Source: Planoprotostelium fungivorum (lineage: Eukaryota > Evosea > Variosea > Cavosteliida > Cavosteliaceae). Taken from it: 64,000 nt of DNA. Below, piece by piece: positions 12,056 to 23,719 of the stretch; within the stretch, counting starts at the first letter, position 1; each line of letters opens with the position of its first letter. Position numbers and translations under genes: made by a program. Below the pieces are notes generated by a model. That model made no database searches, was not told the DNA's origin, and was given only the letters and a program-made list of their open reading frames with translations. The stretch is from the NCBI GenBank assembly GCA_003024175.1, contig MDYQ01000017.1, positions 141,276-205,275 on the forward strand, written 5' to 3'.

Positions 12056-12430
12056 CCAATGTCTGGTGGTGTAAATCTATCTCTGGAACACAGTGAGTCA
12101 TGATGAATCATGATTGATTGTCTCTCACCAGCGTGTGTTTCTTGTCCCACCACAGACCTTGACCCAACAGCGGAGGGTACGCTGGCTCTTCTCCCACAGG
12201 CTCAAAGTCGTAATACCATCGATGTATCTCCACGATTCTTCCGTTCTCGTGTGTGATGGCTTTCCTCTTCCTCATCCTCACAAGTCTTCCATCACGAAGC
12301 ATGAGCCATTCAAACAGATCCATCGGCAGGCTTCCTGATTCACGTTAACATCGATGGAGGAGAGATGAGATGGCTCACCTAAGAATATCCTTCCTCTCTT
12401 GAAGAATCCAGACTGAAGTCGAGACTTCTT
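12056..12430 (-). CDS. Unrecognised protein, paralogue of the plus-strand gene at 12.9-14.4 kb (C-terminal exons)
   Basis: Three minus-strand exons can be joined. A 5' exon contains LQSGFFKRGRIFL. A 44-nt intron (GTGAGCC to AATCAG, about 12323-12366) follows. The next exon starts GSLPMDLFEWLMLRDG, continues through PPLLGQGLWWDKKHTL, and after a second short intron ends at a TAG near 12058. The neighbour on the other strand has LQSGPFLKTGTFIIG, GSMPYDLFEAFLFRDG, FPLLGQ and PWWERYY in the same order with the same intron position, so the two are clearly paralogues. I do not recognise the family. Upstream exons were not resolved, and a possible frame break lies about 12430-12460. Confidence 0.55.
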
Positions 12431-12857
12431 TAACGGAGACGAGAGTGACTCTCAGAGTAATAGTTGACAAAGAGAAGGACCTCAGCCATCCCAGAAGACA
12501 TCTGCACCGACGTCAGCGACATTCGTCAAGAAGGACAAGCCAACAGACCTGACTTGTCCAAATCCCCTTCTACAATCTGGGGCGTATCGCCCCCTCATCC
12601 ATCCTCTCACCTAGTCTCAGCTCCACCTTGCTTTCAGAAGTGGCTATTGACTCACCGTGCTTGTCTGCGATGCATATAAAGGCATTGCGTTCTGCACCCT
12701 CCCTTAGGCCAACCGTCGATCAACTGCCCAAACAAGACAGCAGGAGATCCGCTTTATGCATCCGCACCTTCGCCTCCGATGCAAGATGACCCGACTTGTT
12801 TTGTTGTGATGATCGTGGGACGGAAATAGCGTTGTAGATCTCAGGGTAAGAGAAGAT

Positions 12858-14427
12858 CATGGAAGAACAATGCGCCGCCAAAATGAGAAAATTGCCAAAT
12901 GTAGACCTTGAGAGGATTTGACAGGGACGGGAACAAGGCCATGGCTCGCGTCGAAGTCATTTTGCAGCTGCACACACACAGAGAAGGTCGATATGAAACG
13001 ACAATATGGTGAGTAGGTCGCATATGAGGTGACACCTACTGATTGAACATCAGACGATGGATGGCAATCGTATCTGAATGATGTCGAGGAGTCAGAGACA
13101 ACTGATGTCATTGAGGAATGCATACGACGACACATGCGAGAGAAGAACAGTCGCATCATAATTGGACCCGATCGGACACGCATTCAGTCCCAATTAGATT
13201 GCAACGACGACACCTTTAACCACGCTTATCAACGAGTGTTAAGAGAATGGTGGGAGAGGTGGCAGGAGCACCTGAATAAGAGAGAGCCACACCCCACATT
13301 ATATGTGGCACCTCTATCGGAGAGGGCCTATCAATCTTTCTCTGCGCAACAGCTCTTGGAGTGGTATGTGCGGAATGTGGACGATGTGGAGTCAGGGGTC
13401 AGACCGACAAGTGAAGACCGTCAACTTCTCTGGAGCATCTCAGGCTGGAACGACAAACAGATCGACACTCTCTTTCGGCGAGCTCATAACCAACTGGTTC
13501 CTCGAGTGACACAGGCAGCCAGAGGACATGTGAGAACCATCTTGTGTGCTGAGATGATGGAATCATCACTGACGTCAACAGAAAGATGAGTCGAATGGAA
13601 TCGCTGAGTTCTTCAAAGAATATCTATGTGGCACAGTCACTCAGAAACGAAAGGTGAGATCTCGCTGGATGATGTCACCTCGCTGAAAGACACAGAGGAG
13701 GAAGACCACCCTCACGACGCAATCGGTGCGAGACATCATGGACACGATCTATCACTCGTCGCAGTGGTCATTGGATGTGTCACAGGACGAGCTGCTGTCG
13801 GGCATCTGCTCTTCTTATGAACAGAGCGAGGCTGAAACCATACGGAGACGACAGCGGAAGTTTGGATTGGAGAATAGAGTTGTGGTGAGTTGTCATCTCG
13901 TTTAGTCTTCAGACTAACACCTGGTCACAGATCACGAACCAAGACATCCACGCCGCAAAGATGTTGGGAAGACGGGACTCACCCACTCTCCATCACATAA
14001 GAGTCTACCACGCGTTAGAGGCGTTCATTCCAATGCGGATCATCCTTCGAGATCGTTTGCAATCGGGGCCTTTTTTGAAGACTGGGACGTTCATCATTGG
14101 TGAGATGTCTTTCACGGTTGAGAGTGACTAATCAGAACACAGGCAGCATGCCGTACGATCTATTTGAAGCATTTCTATTTCGAGATGGAACGATCGGTGA
14201 CATCAGCGATCAGAAGGGATGGAGGTGGATTGAGGGAAAGAGGGACGAGACACACCGCTACGTATTCAAATTCAAACAAGGAGGATTTCCGTTGCTAGGA
14301 CAAGCGAAAGACTGCAACACGCCGTGGTGGGAGAGATACTATCGAGACAGGAGTGAGCGGAATTGTTCATCAGGTTCATCGGCTAATGTGTTCGAGATAA
14401 TCAGATCACAAAGCATTACTATACTGA
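12858..14427 (+). CDS. Unrecognised multi-exon protein with a DLFE/LLGQ/WW C-terminal module
   Basis: The main exon (from about 13058) begins in DDGWQSYLNDVEESE, runs through a Trp-rich helix (VLREWWERWQEHLNK) and reaches an intron at about 13528 (GTGAGAACC to GTCAACAG). Four further exons follow, separated by introns of about 42-58 nt: KDESNGIAEFFKEYL; TTLTTQSVRDIMDTIYH; ITNQDIHAAKMLGRRD to FIIG; and GSMPYDLFEAFLFRDG to the end. The last splice (after YYRDR) gives a short tail ending at the TGA at 14425-14427. The first exon is uncertain; an ATG at 12858 is possible. The last two exons are homologous to the minus-strand gene at about 12.1-12.4 kb. No catalytic motif or membrane segment is visible. 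Confidence 0.6.
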
Positions 14428-14581
14428 AGTGGATTTCCGCATCTGCTCAAAAACGTTCATCGTCTGGGCTTCGTGCACATTTGAGTCCCGGTTCCAAGAC
14501 AAAGTCCTTTCCAACGCTGGTATAGAACGCTGGTTACCAACTGCTTGATAATAAAGGTTCTACTGGCCGATTGTTGCCGAA

Positions 14582-16673
14582 ATGTCTGTTAGAGGTTCGT
14601 GTCAGAAGCTGTCCCGCAATGAGATCACCAAAAAAATCCCAAAAAGAGCTCGTCTCAATCTTCTTTGTCAGCAATTGCGATGTTGCGCTGCAGACACGTT
14701 AAGAGTGCAGAGACGCATGGAAACCACTTCAAGATCTGCCACCATTACAACCGGTTTCTGTCTATTTCTGTTGCACTCTCAGCCAATCACACAAATTACC
14801 ACCATGTCTACGAGCTGTGATGCTCAATGGTGTATCAGTACTGAGACTATTATTTATCTGAACGAACAGTTATGTTGTGACGTCACGAAGTTATGGAGGG
14901 GTCTAACCAAACCTTCCAAAAGGCCTCGAGAATTCCTGAGTGCCTGTTTGAAGATACACCATAATAGTTCCAATTATTACCCTCTCAAGGATGTCATACC
15001 CTTTATGGCCCTCAAAGAAGAATTGATTGGAAAGANAGACTATTATTTATCTGAACGAACAGTTATGTTGTGACGTCACGAAGTTATGGAGGGGTCTGAC
15101 CAAACCTTCCAAAAGGCCTCGAGAATTTCTGAGTGCCTGTTTGAAGATACGCCATAATAGTTCCAATTATTACCCTCTCAAGGATGTCATACCCTTTATG
15201 GCCCTCAAAGAAGAATTGATTGGAAAGATATTACTACCAGCAATGGAGAAGTACTTCGAGCAGATATTTCAGCAGATGGTGAGAAGAGATCAAGTGATAT
15301 CATTCTGATCTCACATAGCGAATCGATGGCCAATTCACACCAACATGGGGTTTAGGAGATAACACAAAATCATTCACCTATAACGCACGATCCTCTGAAT
15401 CACAATTCCTTATTGGTATGAGAATTTGTAAGAATGTGCTGATGGACATCTCAGGCTCTCATGTCGCCTCAGTTACCAAGCGACCTCTCTCCCACATTAT
15501 TTCTCCAAACATCGCCCGATTTGCCATCTTGCATGGTGAATCTTTCATCAACGTACATATTGACTGGAGTGTAGGTTGCATCTATACCTGACACACTGAC
15601 CGTCTCTCCAACACAAGTTGTTTCGCCATTCAGCGCTGAGGTGTGGGTTCATCATCTATACATCATCTCTGTCTTCACCTTTCAGAATACGGAGCGGAGA
15701 GGAGATTGTCACTGACGATAATGGTGGTCTGGTGCTGAGAGACCAAGAAGGGAGAACGCGCACGTTATTTGGGAAGAAGGCTTCATTCATTCAGGTCGAT
15801 GCCTCAGTGTTGACCGAGAAGCAACGGAGGCAAGCCAATTCCATCACATCATCTCTGACATCACGTAGAAAATATCGACGCCCAAGATCCGGGAAGGAGC
15901 GTGCGGTTTCGAAGTCTGGGACATCTAATCACCCTTCTGTCTACGATGATGTTCCTGATGACGCTTTCACAACGGATCACGCTCAACNTAATGTCCGCAC
16001 ACTATGTCACGATAGTGATGAGCGACAAATACAGAATGTGCTGGGAATACGGAGCGGAGAGGAGATTGTCACTGACGATAATGGTGGTCTGGTGCTGAGA
16101 GACCAAGAAGGGAGAACGCGCACGTTATTTGGGAAGAAGGCTTCATTCATTCAGGTCGATGCCTCAGTGTTGACTGAGAAGCAACGGAGGTAAGCCAATT
16201 CCAATTCATCACACTGAAATCACGTAGAAAATATCGACGGGAAGGAGCGTGCGGTTTCGAAGTCTGAGACATCTAATCACCGTTCCGTCTACGATGATGT
16301 TCCCGATGACGCTTTCACAACGGATCACGCTCAACAAGAGGACGACGAATCCCTGGGCGTCGAGTGGGGAGATACACTCACCAATCTTGTGAGTGACCAT
16401 GCCTTATATGTCTCTAACGTAGATAGACACCACGTCATTCCTTTGATGAAGACGTCATCGGCGGTGATTTCACAGTCATGAACGAGTTTGATCTTTTTGG
16501 GTTCCATCGAACGAGTTCGCCTCAACAACACGCGTGAGTAGTTGACGAAGAGACCACTATTTACTATCTGCAGTTCACCTCCGCAAGATGAGGACTCAAG
16601 ACCGGCTAAAACACGAAGAGCAGCAATTTCTCTGTCCGTTGAAGAGATAATGAGGGATAAGACGGTCAATTGA
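14582..16673 (+). CDS. Unrecognised multi-exon protein, interrupted by two assembly duplications
   Basis: Exons on the plus strand run through [135 protein letters not shown] and [14 protein letters not shown], stopping at the TGA at 16671-16673. Introns are about 38-45 nt. The frame is broken artificially at 15036 and 15987, where an N separates two copies of the same exon. The two copies of the RSGEEIV exon differ at the 5' splice site (GCAAG in copy 1, GTAAG in copy 2) and by a 12-nt in-frame indel after YRR. The C-terminal third is acidic with SP sites. I do not recognise the family. Confidence 0.6.
14843..15228. repeat. Allelic duplication around a single N (15036)
   Basis: Positions 14843-15035 and 15037-15228 are the same about 192 bp with three single-base differences that I can see (AACC/GACC, TTCC/TTTC, CACC/CGCC). 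Such differences fit two haplotypes placed side by side rather than a real tandem duplication. Confidence 0.8.
15687..16340. repeat. Allelic duplication around a single N (15987)
   Basis: The exon beginning AATACGGAGCGGAG occurs at about 15687 and again at about 16049. The copies differ by several SNPs, a 12-nt deletion in copy 2, and different sequence directly upstream. Both are followed by the same splice region, so this again looks like two haplotypes. Confidence 0.75.
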
Positions 16674-16892
16674 AACGAGACTTCTCATCGCAACACACAG
16701 TCCTTTCACAGACGAACGGTCACATTCAGCCGGCAATGAGTTGAATGTCGAGGTAATAAATTAGCCATGGCACACAAGTTTCAACTTCGAATTTATTCGA
16801 TTCTACTCGCCGCAGGTATCCAAAAAGCCAGAAGCATGTTGGCCAGATCATGCGTTCTCGTTAAGAGGTCGTTCCTCAAACAGATTCTGGCA

Positions 16893-16910
16893 GGCGCGAA
16901 ATTTCGCGCC
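16893..16910. promoter_or_regulatory. 18-bp perfect palindrome, double E2F-type site
   Basis: GGCGCGAAATTTCGCGCC is a perfect palindrome made of two overlapping TTTCGCGCC half-sites. TTTSGCGC is the known E2F/DP consensus. It lies between two convergent genes (ends at 16673 and 17022), so its target is not obvious. A small unannotated gene or distal control is possible. Confidence 0.5.
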
Positions 16911-17021
16911 TCGCCTGACGGCCCTGTCATCCTACATTTGTATGGCTGGCGGCGCATTGATTCCGTTGCGATTTAAATATAACAAATTCCTACAGAAACA
17001 CGCGATCCATCATCTCTATCT

Positions 17022-19281
17022 TTATCCCTCTCCACTGGAATTCTCGTTCCAGTTCTCCTTCTCTTCTTCTTCAGACCAATTTGTTGTCTTGAGTAATGTG
17101 ATCTGCTGATTCAATGCATGTGTATCGACAGGGATGTTCCACATCTTTCGACTTCTCGGTGATGGCAAAGAGATGGGAGACAGTTCGACCCTGTCTTCGT
17201 GTGAGAAGAGATGGAGCATAAGAGGATATCACCCTCTCAATTTGAGCGCGGGTCTGAGGGGGGTAGAGACACTGGGTGTGTATGGAGGAGGTGCCTCTGA
17301 TGCAGCTGGTGTGGAACAAGCGTTCCAAAACGATTCTTCTTCTGCGGTCATCTTGTTCTTCTGAAGAAGAGACGTCAGATCATCTTCCATCATGACGATG
17401 ATTGGTTGATGATAGCCCACCTGCATCTGCTTTCTCTCTCTTTCGATCTCATCGTGAAGGTGTCTCTTCTCTTCTTCCAGCTTCTGTCTCTGTTCTGCAA
17501 CGTACCTGTTCATCCAATCAACACAAATCCAAGCAGTTTATAACTCACCTCTTCTCTCTCTCGATGGTCTCGCGTTCGTGTTCCACGGTGGAATGCTCCA
17601 TGGAATATTCTCTGGCAGGTTGTAGATGATGCTGCAGGGACAATCTCAACAGATTATCTTGCTCCCTCACAATCTTCTCCAGCTCTTTCTCTCTCAGCGA
17701 AATCTCTTCTTCTGTATTCCCCATCAGTTCAAACGTGCCTCGTTGTAGTTCGATCCCTCCCAGCCGAAATATCATACAACACGTGATGAACGACACGTGA
17801 AAGATGATGTGGAATCATAGAAGAGCTGCACCTGCAGGTATAGACAGTCTGTCGAGTCTGTCTCTGAGGGCGGCCATGTTGCCTCTCATCTTTTCCTCGA
17901 ATTCGTCTCTGAGAAGATCGAAGGGCAGGTCGATAGCACCATCCAGCCCGTCCCCGTGGAGGCTGATGTCACCGGCTCGTTGTAGATGGCGAACAGCCTC
18001 TTGGTGGGAGTTCATGAGGTCCTTCAGCTCGGACTGCAAGTCCTGGAGCGAACCCCGAAGATCGGAGTTCTCCACTCGGAGTTCCGATATCTTGATGTCG
18101 TACGATTGGATGACCGATCTGTACACGTCATCCTGGAGGGATCAGAGAAATCTCGGTGAGGTTTCGAGTTACGTTTTTGGCGGGCTTTTTCTTCAGGTCA
18201 ATGGGTTTCGCTTCTCTGTTCTTCTCTGCAACGAGTGCTTGCATTCTCTCCTTCAGCTTGTTCATGTTCAATTCCTTCTTTCTCAGCTCATGCTACACGT
18301 TATGTCAGACGATGGTGATCGATCGAGATGGAGATCACCTGATACTGCGTGTCCTTGTAGATGAGGTTGTTGACCTTCTTCTGTAACTCTTCTCTCTCTG
18401 TGCTCCACTTTGTCTCCTTCTGTGAGAACGTCTCTGCGGATAGTCTCTCTTTGATCTTTCTCTGCTCGATCTCTCTCTCCAACTGGGAGACTCTGTCTTC
18501 GAGGCGGTTCTGATGATCGGTTGGACATTGAAACAAGATCGATGGTAAGATCGTGTTATGACTTACCTTTGAGAGGGTGATAGTCTCTCTTATGGCTTGA
18601 AGCTTGCGATTGGCATCGCTGAGATCCTCTCTCGCGGCCTCGGCTTTCTGATATGGTCAGGGGTACAAGAGAATGATCGACATCACCCTCTGTCTCTGTA
18701 AGAGTTCGTAGAGGATGTTGATGAGCTGCGCTTTTTCGTCTTCTGTGACGGACCCGCTCAATCGGATACCNTAAGATCGTGTTGTGACTTACTTTTGAGA
18801 GAGTGATGGTCTCTCTTATGGCTTGAAGCTTGCGATTGGCATCGCTGAGATCCTCTCTCGCGGCCTCGGCTTTCTGATATGGTCAGAGGTACAAGAGAAT
18901 GATCGACATCACCCTCTGTCTCTGTAAGAGTTCGTAGAGGATGTTGATGAGCTGCGCTTTTTCGTCTTCTGTGACGGACCCGCTCAATCGGATACCATCT
19001 ACATTCATCGATGTGAGAGCTTGATTCAAGAAGTTGATGCTATTGGCTATGTTACTCGTTGTGCAAAAGACTGATGGCCTAATTGAAGTAAGTCATACGA
19101 GATTTTATACCGCTCACTCTTGGCTCGTATTCTGAATCTCTATACTAGGCTCATCATACTGACAAACGATTAGCATCTGCGCTGCGAAAATGAACGATAT
19201 CGGAAGCAGAAGATGTGATAAGCAGCTCACTGGCCAAGGTTCATTGTTTGAATCGTCATTCCACTCATCAAACGCTCCCAT
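17022..19281 (-). CDS. SSX2IP/ADIP (Msd1)-like coiled-coil protein
   Basis: The start ATG at 19281 gives [10 protein letters not shown]. Short introns then join exons encoding [37 protein letters not shown], long coiled coil, [54 protein letters not shown] and [20 protein letters not shown], ending with [11 protein letters not shown] and an acidic tail (stop at 17022). The order and spacing match the SSX2IP/afadin- and alpha-actinin-binding protein family: an N-terminal CTEENI..SL..LNQEL motif, then KxYNKLKERLxxLV, then DEMYKxLLxxYExRQ..L..EN. Family members sit at centriolar satellites or spindle poles and anchor microtubules. The exon encoding the ETITLS segment is present twice around the N at 18771. 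A GGCGGGAAA E2F-type site lies about 70 bp upstream. Confidence 0.82.
18541..19000. repeat. Allelic duplication around a single N (18771)
   Basis: About 230 bp before and after the N are the same sequence with about five SNPs (for example TGTTATGAC/TGTTGTGAC and CAGGGGTA/CAGAGGTA). One copy should be removed to restore the SSX2IP-like gene. Confidence 0.8.
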
Positions 19282-19351
19282 ATCTATTCAATGAGGTATC
19301 CTCCTCCCCTTGATGCAAAGATGTGATTCAAAATTGTGGAGCAACGAAAAA

Positions 19352-19360
19352 GGCGGGAAA
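19352..19360 (-). promoter_or_regulatory. E2F-type site upstream of the SSX2IP-like gene
   Basis: GGCGGGAAA (TTTCCCGCC on the gene strand) is a textbook E2F match lying about 70 bp upstream of the ATG at 19281. Cell-cycle control of a spindle-pole gene is a plausible inference. Confidence 0.5.
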
Positions 19361-20330
19361 GACAGGATCGAATAAAAAGCTCTAAATACTCTCATGATTT
19401 ATGTTCGATGCTAGGACTGTACAGTTCGTCTCTTTGAGCTAAAATAGAATGTATCGAGGCAGCGTTGACCAATGGCCAAAAGGCGAAAAATGTTTTGCCG
19501 TGTAGCCGGCCAAAAAAGGGCCCTCAGGATGGTGGATGATCGAGCGTAGTGTGGCGTATATGGGGGACTCCAAGGATCTCTCTCTGTGTCTGCCTGTTTC
19601 TCCCTCTCTCTCTTCGGGCGGGGAAACTCGGCTCCAGGGGATGCTCTTCGTCTCCTCTCAACTCATCTCGATCATCTCTCGACCGCAGGTGATCTCTTCA
19701 GAGGACCATCTGCTCGGTCTCTCGTGGGTAGAAGAATGATTCGCCTTCTTCTTTGTGTTTACTGGAAGCGTTGTGAGAAACTGATTGAGTTATTCATCTA
19801 AGGCGACAATTGCCCCCCCTCAAGAGTGGAAAACCCAACGATCGCCTCCTTATACCATGCCTTATCTAGTAATACACTAGAAAATCCCACGTCTTTCTAC
19901 TAAAAAAGGAATTATACACCGGGAGGTGTACGAACATTCCCGCGAGTTCGTAGGAAGTGCTATGGCGAACACACACCCTGGATTCGTCAGAAAAGAATCC
20001 CACGGGGTCCTCAGGAATTGATCGTTAAGCTGGTCGAGAATGAGCGATAAGTGGATGCGTGTGTATCTTATAGCGGAGGGAAACACAGTAGTTGATGTCG
20101 CCAACACGAGTCTCGCGGCAACTGTGATTTTCCAAACACGATCTATTTTCCCAGGTAATAATCTATTTGAAGTATTCATAGGTTCTATTCTATTCTATAT
20201 ATAATATATGACGCATCATGATTCGATCACACCGAGTTTGAACAATTCGTGACTCTGATGATGCCCTTCCTCACGTCTCTGTGGATTAACGCCAGTTCAA
20301 CTGGCCATTTTCATCCTCGGTGTGACGTCT
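19361..20330. other. Intergenic, no recognised gene
   Basis: Frames here are short and lack splice context. The GCCAATGG-type and GGCCAAAAGG-like phrases near 19.47-19.52 kb could be promoter elements, but nothing decides it. A plus-strand frame at about 19.54-19.80 kb is Ser/Leu-rich and unconvincing. Confidence 0.35.
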
Positions 20331-20712
20331 CATCGATTGCAGGTTTTAGAAAACACAATCGACCTTCGACTGATGATTGCAATCATCCTAATGATCGTTT
20401 GAATAGAGACGATTCGCACCATCAAATTCCATCCACGAACGGGCTCAGGCATCATCACTTCCTATACCCTCAGCTGCTGATGTGTTCGACAGAGTGTCTT
20501 ACCTTTGGTATCTTCCACAATGCATCCTCCTCCTCAGACGGTTCGTCCTCAGCACTCTCTTCACCTGTTCTATCTGAGCCTCCTCTGAGTCCTTCGAGGA
20601 TCTCAACATCGGCCTGAAGAAGGTGAAAAGGTTGTGTGACTTGACCCACAGTACTGACGTCAGCTCCATCATCACCGTCTTCCTCGACATCATCGTCTTC
20701 TTCATCATTGAG
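20331..20712 (-). CDS. Possible acidic protein, two exons (uncertain)
   Basis: On the minus strand a frame beginning about 20712 reads as an acidic segment (NDEEDDDVEEDGDDGADVS, later GEESAEDEPSEEEDALWKIP). It reaches GTAAG, a 41-nt intron ending TATAG, and an exon that ends at the TGA at 20331-20333 with a hydrophobic, basic stretch (LMVRIVSIQTIIRMIAII). Intron size and splice sites match the rest of the window. The start is not located and no family is recognised. Confidence 0.3.
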
Positions 20713-22068
20713 ACACGAAATAATGGATTCTACTGTATCTCTCTTATGATGTAATCATAGACACAATAAAGACGTGCAATTTATTCGTCGACTTGAGCAC
20801 CCATGTTGAGTCAGAAGACTTTCAACGTCTTCACGTCCATCACCCAAATATTCAGAGTCATCACCGATCGAGAGATCCCTTCCCTCTGTCCAGCCATCCA
20901 AGACAACGAGACAATGGAGATGATGTCGCCGTTCATCAGCGTCATCCTCCCATTCCATACCACTACGAACGTGGTGGGTGACTCAGTTGTCGACTATTGG
21001 GAGGCGAGATGATGATGGTGAGTTGAAGATGATAATGGTGGAGAGGAGTACTCTCTCTGTGTCGATCCCCTACAAGATGACATCTCTCAAAGACCTCGCC
21101 TCTAGCCAGTGCTACCGGAGTCTCCTCAGCCCCTTTGGAACATTCTGCTAAAGAGTTCTATCAGCACCCTGTGTAATAGGCTCTCCCTCCTTCGGAGTGA
21201 GTTTAGTCTATCTCATTTGGTCTAAAGATCTGCGGTAAAATCACTGTATCTGTCTGGACACAAATTAGTCTGGAACAAGCTAGCAGACGTATCGAAAGCC
21301 GATGTTGTTATGCAGCTAGTCGGTATGATAGATTCCAACTGTAATCAGGCTCAAGCTCAACTCAATCGTGATGTGTGTTTGTTCCGGTATCGATAAATGA
21401 GAAAAATCACAGACGCAGTCTACAATGACAGCACAGCGTTCAAGACTCTTGAGTACAGCTACACACGGTCAGCTCTCCTCTAAACAAAAAGTATTTGAGA
21501 GTGGTAATGCCAGAGTCTGAATGTCAAAGGTGATTAGGAATGACTGAAGTTGGTGTTCGATTGAAGTCGGAGTGAAATGCTAACGAAGAACACAGAGAGA
21601 CATGTTAGAGGAGTGAGGAGATGAGAATAGTCAACAAGGTGAAGGAAAAGAGGAAAAGATGATTCTTGTAATGGCGCTGCCGAGAGGGAAGGGAGAAGGC
21701 ATCAGAGAGGGAAGAAAGAAGAAGAAGAGAGAGACAATGGAGAGAGCGACAGTGGAGAGAGCGACAGTGGAGAGAGCGAACAGGGACGGTACTGTGGAGA
21801 TGAAAATGAGTCACTTGTACAAGCCGCCATATGTACAATGGGAGGGATGACAGTACAACGATTGTGAGGGTAGAGTGCTGACGTCAGACAGTGGTGGAGG
21901 CGAACAAATTGGGTGAGGACCTCCAATGATCCCCAGGATCAACTCATCACATCAATCGATACGATTATACCTCACATCGTTCAATGATGTCCTCAAAATC
22001 ATCCATGCGATCAACTGAAGACTGATCACAACAGTACGATTGAAGAGGAAGGATCTCTGCTCACATCA
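20713..22068. other. Low-information region with simple repeats
   Basis: Both strands have open frames at about 20.76-21.01 kb, and I cannot tell which, if either, is used. Positions 21715-21780 hold AGAGAG-rich repeats, including three near-copies of GTGGAGAGAGCGACA. The rest shows no recognisable gene. Confidence 0.3.
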
Positions 22069-22890
22069 TGGAAGAGAGAGATCGATACCTCTCTCGATTG
22101 GCTGTCGACATCCAAATGCTCGCCCACAACAAAGTCTTCCACCACTTCTACCATTGGACCTCCCGTCTGCCTTCTCTCGTCATGGAACGGTTGCAAAAGT
22201 GAGCGCCACGTTTGAATTTCAAACTCACTCTGCCAGACACATCCACACGTTGATGGCCATCGGTGCCCCGTGGATCAGATGTCCCAAGATAATCTGTGGC
22301 CGCACTGGGAGAACAAGGGTCTCAAGCAGTTGCTCTCCTTCAAAGAATGAAAGGAATTCATTCGGTCGCCCTTTCCTCTTTCCCATGCAGCCTCCGCACG
22401 AGCCTTCATCGAAGGTTCCCCTCACCTTCTTGAGAAACGAGTATCCGAACGGAGGGTACAGACCGATGGGATGAGAGGAATAAAGTGAAGAAATCGGGGG
22501 CAGAGCAGATGTCAAAGTGGCTGGACGAATATTTGATGACGGATATATGCTCGGGAGGGATCTCGCCGTGTTGGAACCTCTACCGTGATCGAAGAGGTGA
22601 TGATCGACACGTCGATGATGTTGACAATGATGATCAGATTGATCTGTATCTATGGAGTCGATGTACTCACGGAAACCAACTACTTGTATCGAATTCATCC
22701 GACAAAAGCACTTGTCATCGAGGAGAACGCGCCGACAGGTGAGGCTACATCACTCGGTGATGGAGAGGCTGATCAGAGTAGGGAGCGTAGAGGGACAGAC
22801 CACCATCAAAGGAATCGTCTACGAAATAGAAGACAGGCCACAAGAGAGGATCGAGAAGGAACCACCTGGAAGAAATTCGAATCGAAGTGG
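22069..22890 (+). pseudogene. LCAT/PLA2G15-like acyltransferase remnant
   Basis: Two pieces recall the lecithin:cholesterol acyltransferase family. After an intron at about 22200-22237 there is HIHTLMAIGAPW, like the conserved ALGAPWGG segment that follows the lipase serine. At about 22530-22740, GRDLAVLEPLP, a 52-nt intron and then LICIYGVDVLTETNYLYRI resemble the LYGxGxPTxxxYxY region near the catalytic Asp. Between and before them the frame shifts: a GxSxG-like stretch near 22130-22170 reads only partly in each of two frames, and I cannot find an intact catalytic Ser, Asp or His. The family assignment rests on short motifs, so either a decayed gene or chance similarity remains possible. 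Confidence 0.33.
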
Positions 22891-22909
22891 TGAGTGATGA
22901 TCATCAACT

Positions 22910-22965
22910 CTGAGGTAGATGATGATGATGATCATCAACTCTGAGGTTGATGATGATCAGGTGAA
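22910..22965. repeat. Short tandem repeat
   Basis: Two copies of ATCATCAACTCTGAGGT, each followed by a GATGATGAT run, sit in what would be intron or intergenic DNA. Confidence 0.6.
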
Positions 22966-22989
22966 GGGAGTTTGGGTTGTCGTTCGTTG

Positions 22990-23421
22990 AGTTACTGCAA
23001 CAAGTGGAAGGACAAGTTGGAATTAGAATGTAGAGAGCTGAAGAATGTCGAGCACAGGGCCATCACTTGAGGAGAACATTTCATCATGGATGTGATGATC
23101 TGATGATCTACAACGTTGTAGACGCTCAATATTTACAGCCACAAATGCAAAGATGGAGAGGGAGGTGGCTGCTGTCAACGAAAAAGACTTGCGCGGAATT
23201 ATCGGTGAAATCTCGTCGAAACTTCTCGCAACTGAAGGAGAGAAGGTCAAGGTGAAGAGTCTGACCGAGGAAAATACTCGGATGCAAACGGAGGCCCTGA
23301 AGAAGTCACAAATGTCGAGCGGAATTTCTGAGGAACTCACGAGGACCAACGACGATCTACAACGAGCCGAGCACATGGTCACCGTACTGACAGCACAACA
23401 CCCAACTCCTGTCGGAGATTG
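22990..23421 (+). CDS. Coiled-coil protein fragment
   Basis: Plus-strand exons encode CNKWKDKLELECRELKN and then, after an intron that contains a CTACAACGTTGTAG palindrome and ends TTTACAG (23133-23140), a strongly heptad-like exon: KMEREVAAVNEKDLRGI, KVKSLTEENTRMQTEALKK, TNDDLQRAEHMVTVLTAQ, stopping at 23419-23421. No family is recognisable beyond coiled coil. The start is unclear, and it may continue from the LCAT-like region only by proximity. Confidence 0.4.
23106..23123. repeat. Dispersed palindrome (intronic), ATCTACAACGTTGTAGAC
   Basis: This is a near-perfect inverted repeat centred on AACGTT. It is one of four hairpin forms of the CATCTACAACG family and lies in a short probable intron. 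Confidence 0.6.
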
Positions 23422-23719
23422 AACACATGCAGGGGTGAGGCGAGAATTCTCTTCTTCCTCATCACTAACTTGGTGTCCGAGAAGCCAAATATTGCCATGG
23501 ACTTCCAATGGAAGGAACGGGATCTTTTTAATGCTGCTAATAGATTGTATGTTGAATCCTCTCTTCACTTTGCATTGATTCGATCGAGACGATGGTGGTC
23601 TACAATCAGTTTCTATTTTTATGGAATTTCAGTGCAACAGAGATGGCCGATGACTCATTGCAAGAACATACTCTTCATCATCACAATATTAAACGATAGA
23701 AAGACAGTTCAATTCATCC

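Noticed and set aside
20803-21012. A 69-codon plus-strand gene
   Set aside because: The opposite strand is equally open, there is no convincing splice site and no domain.
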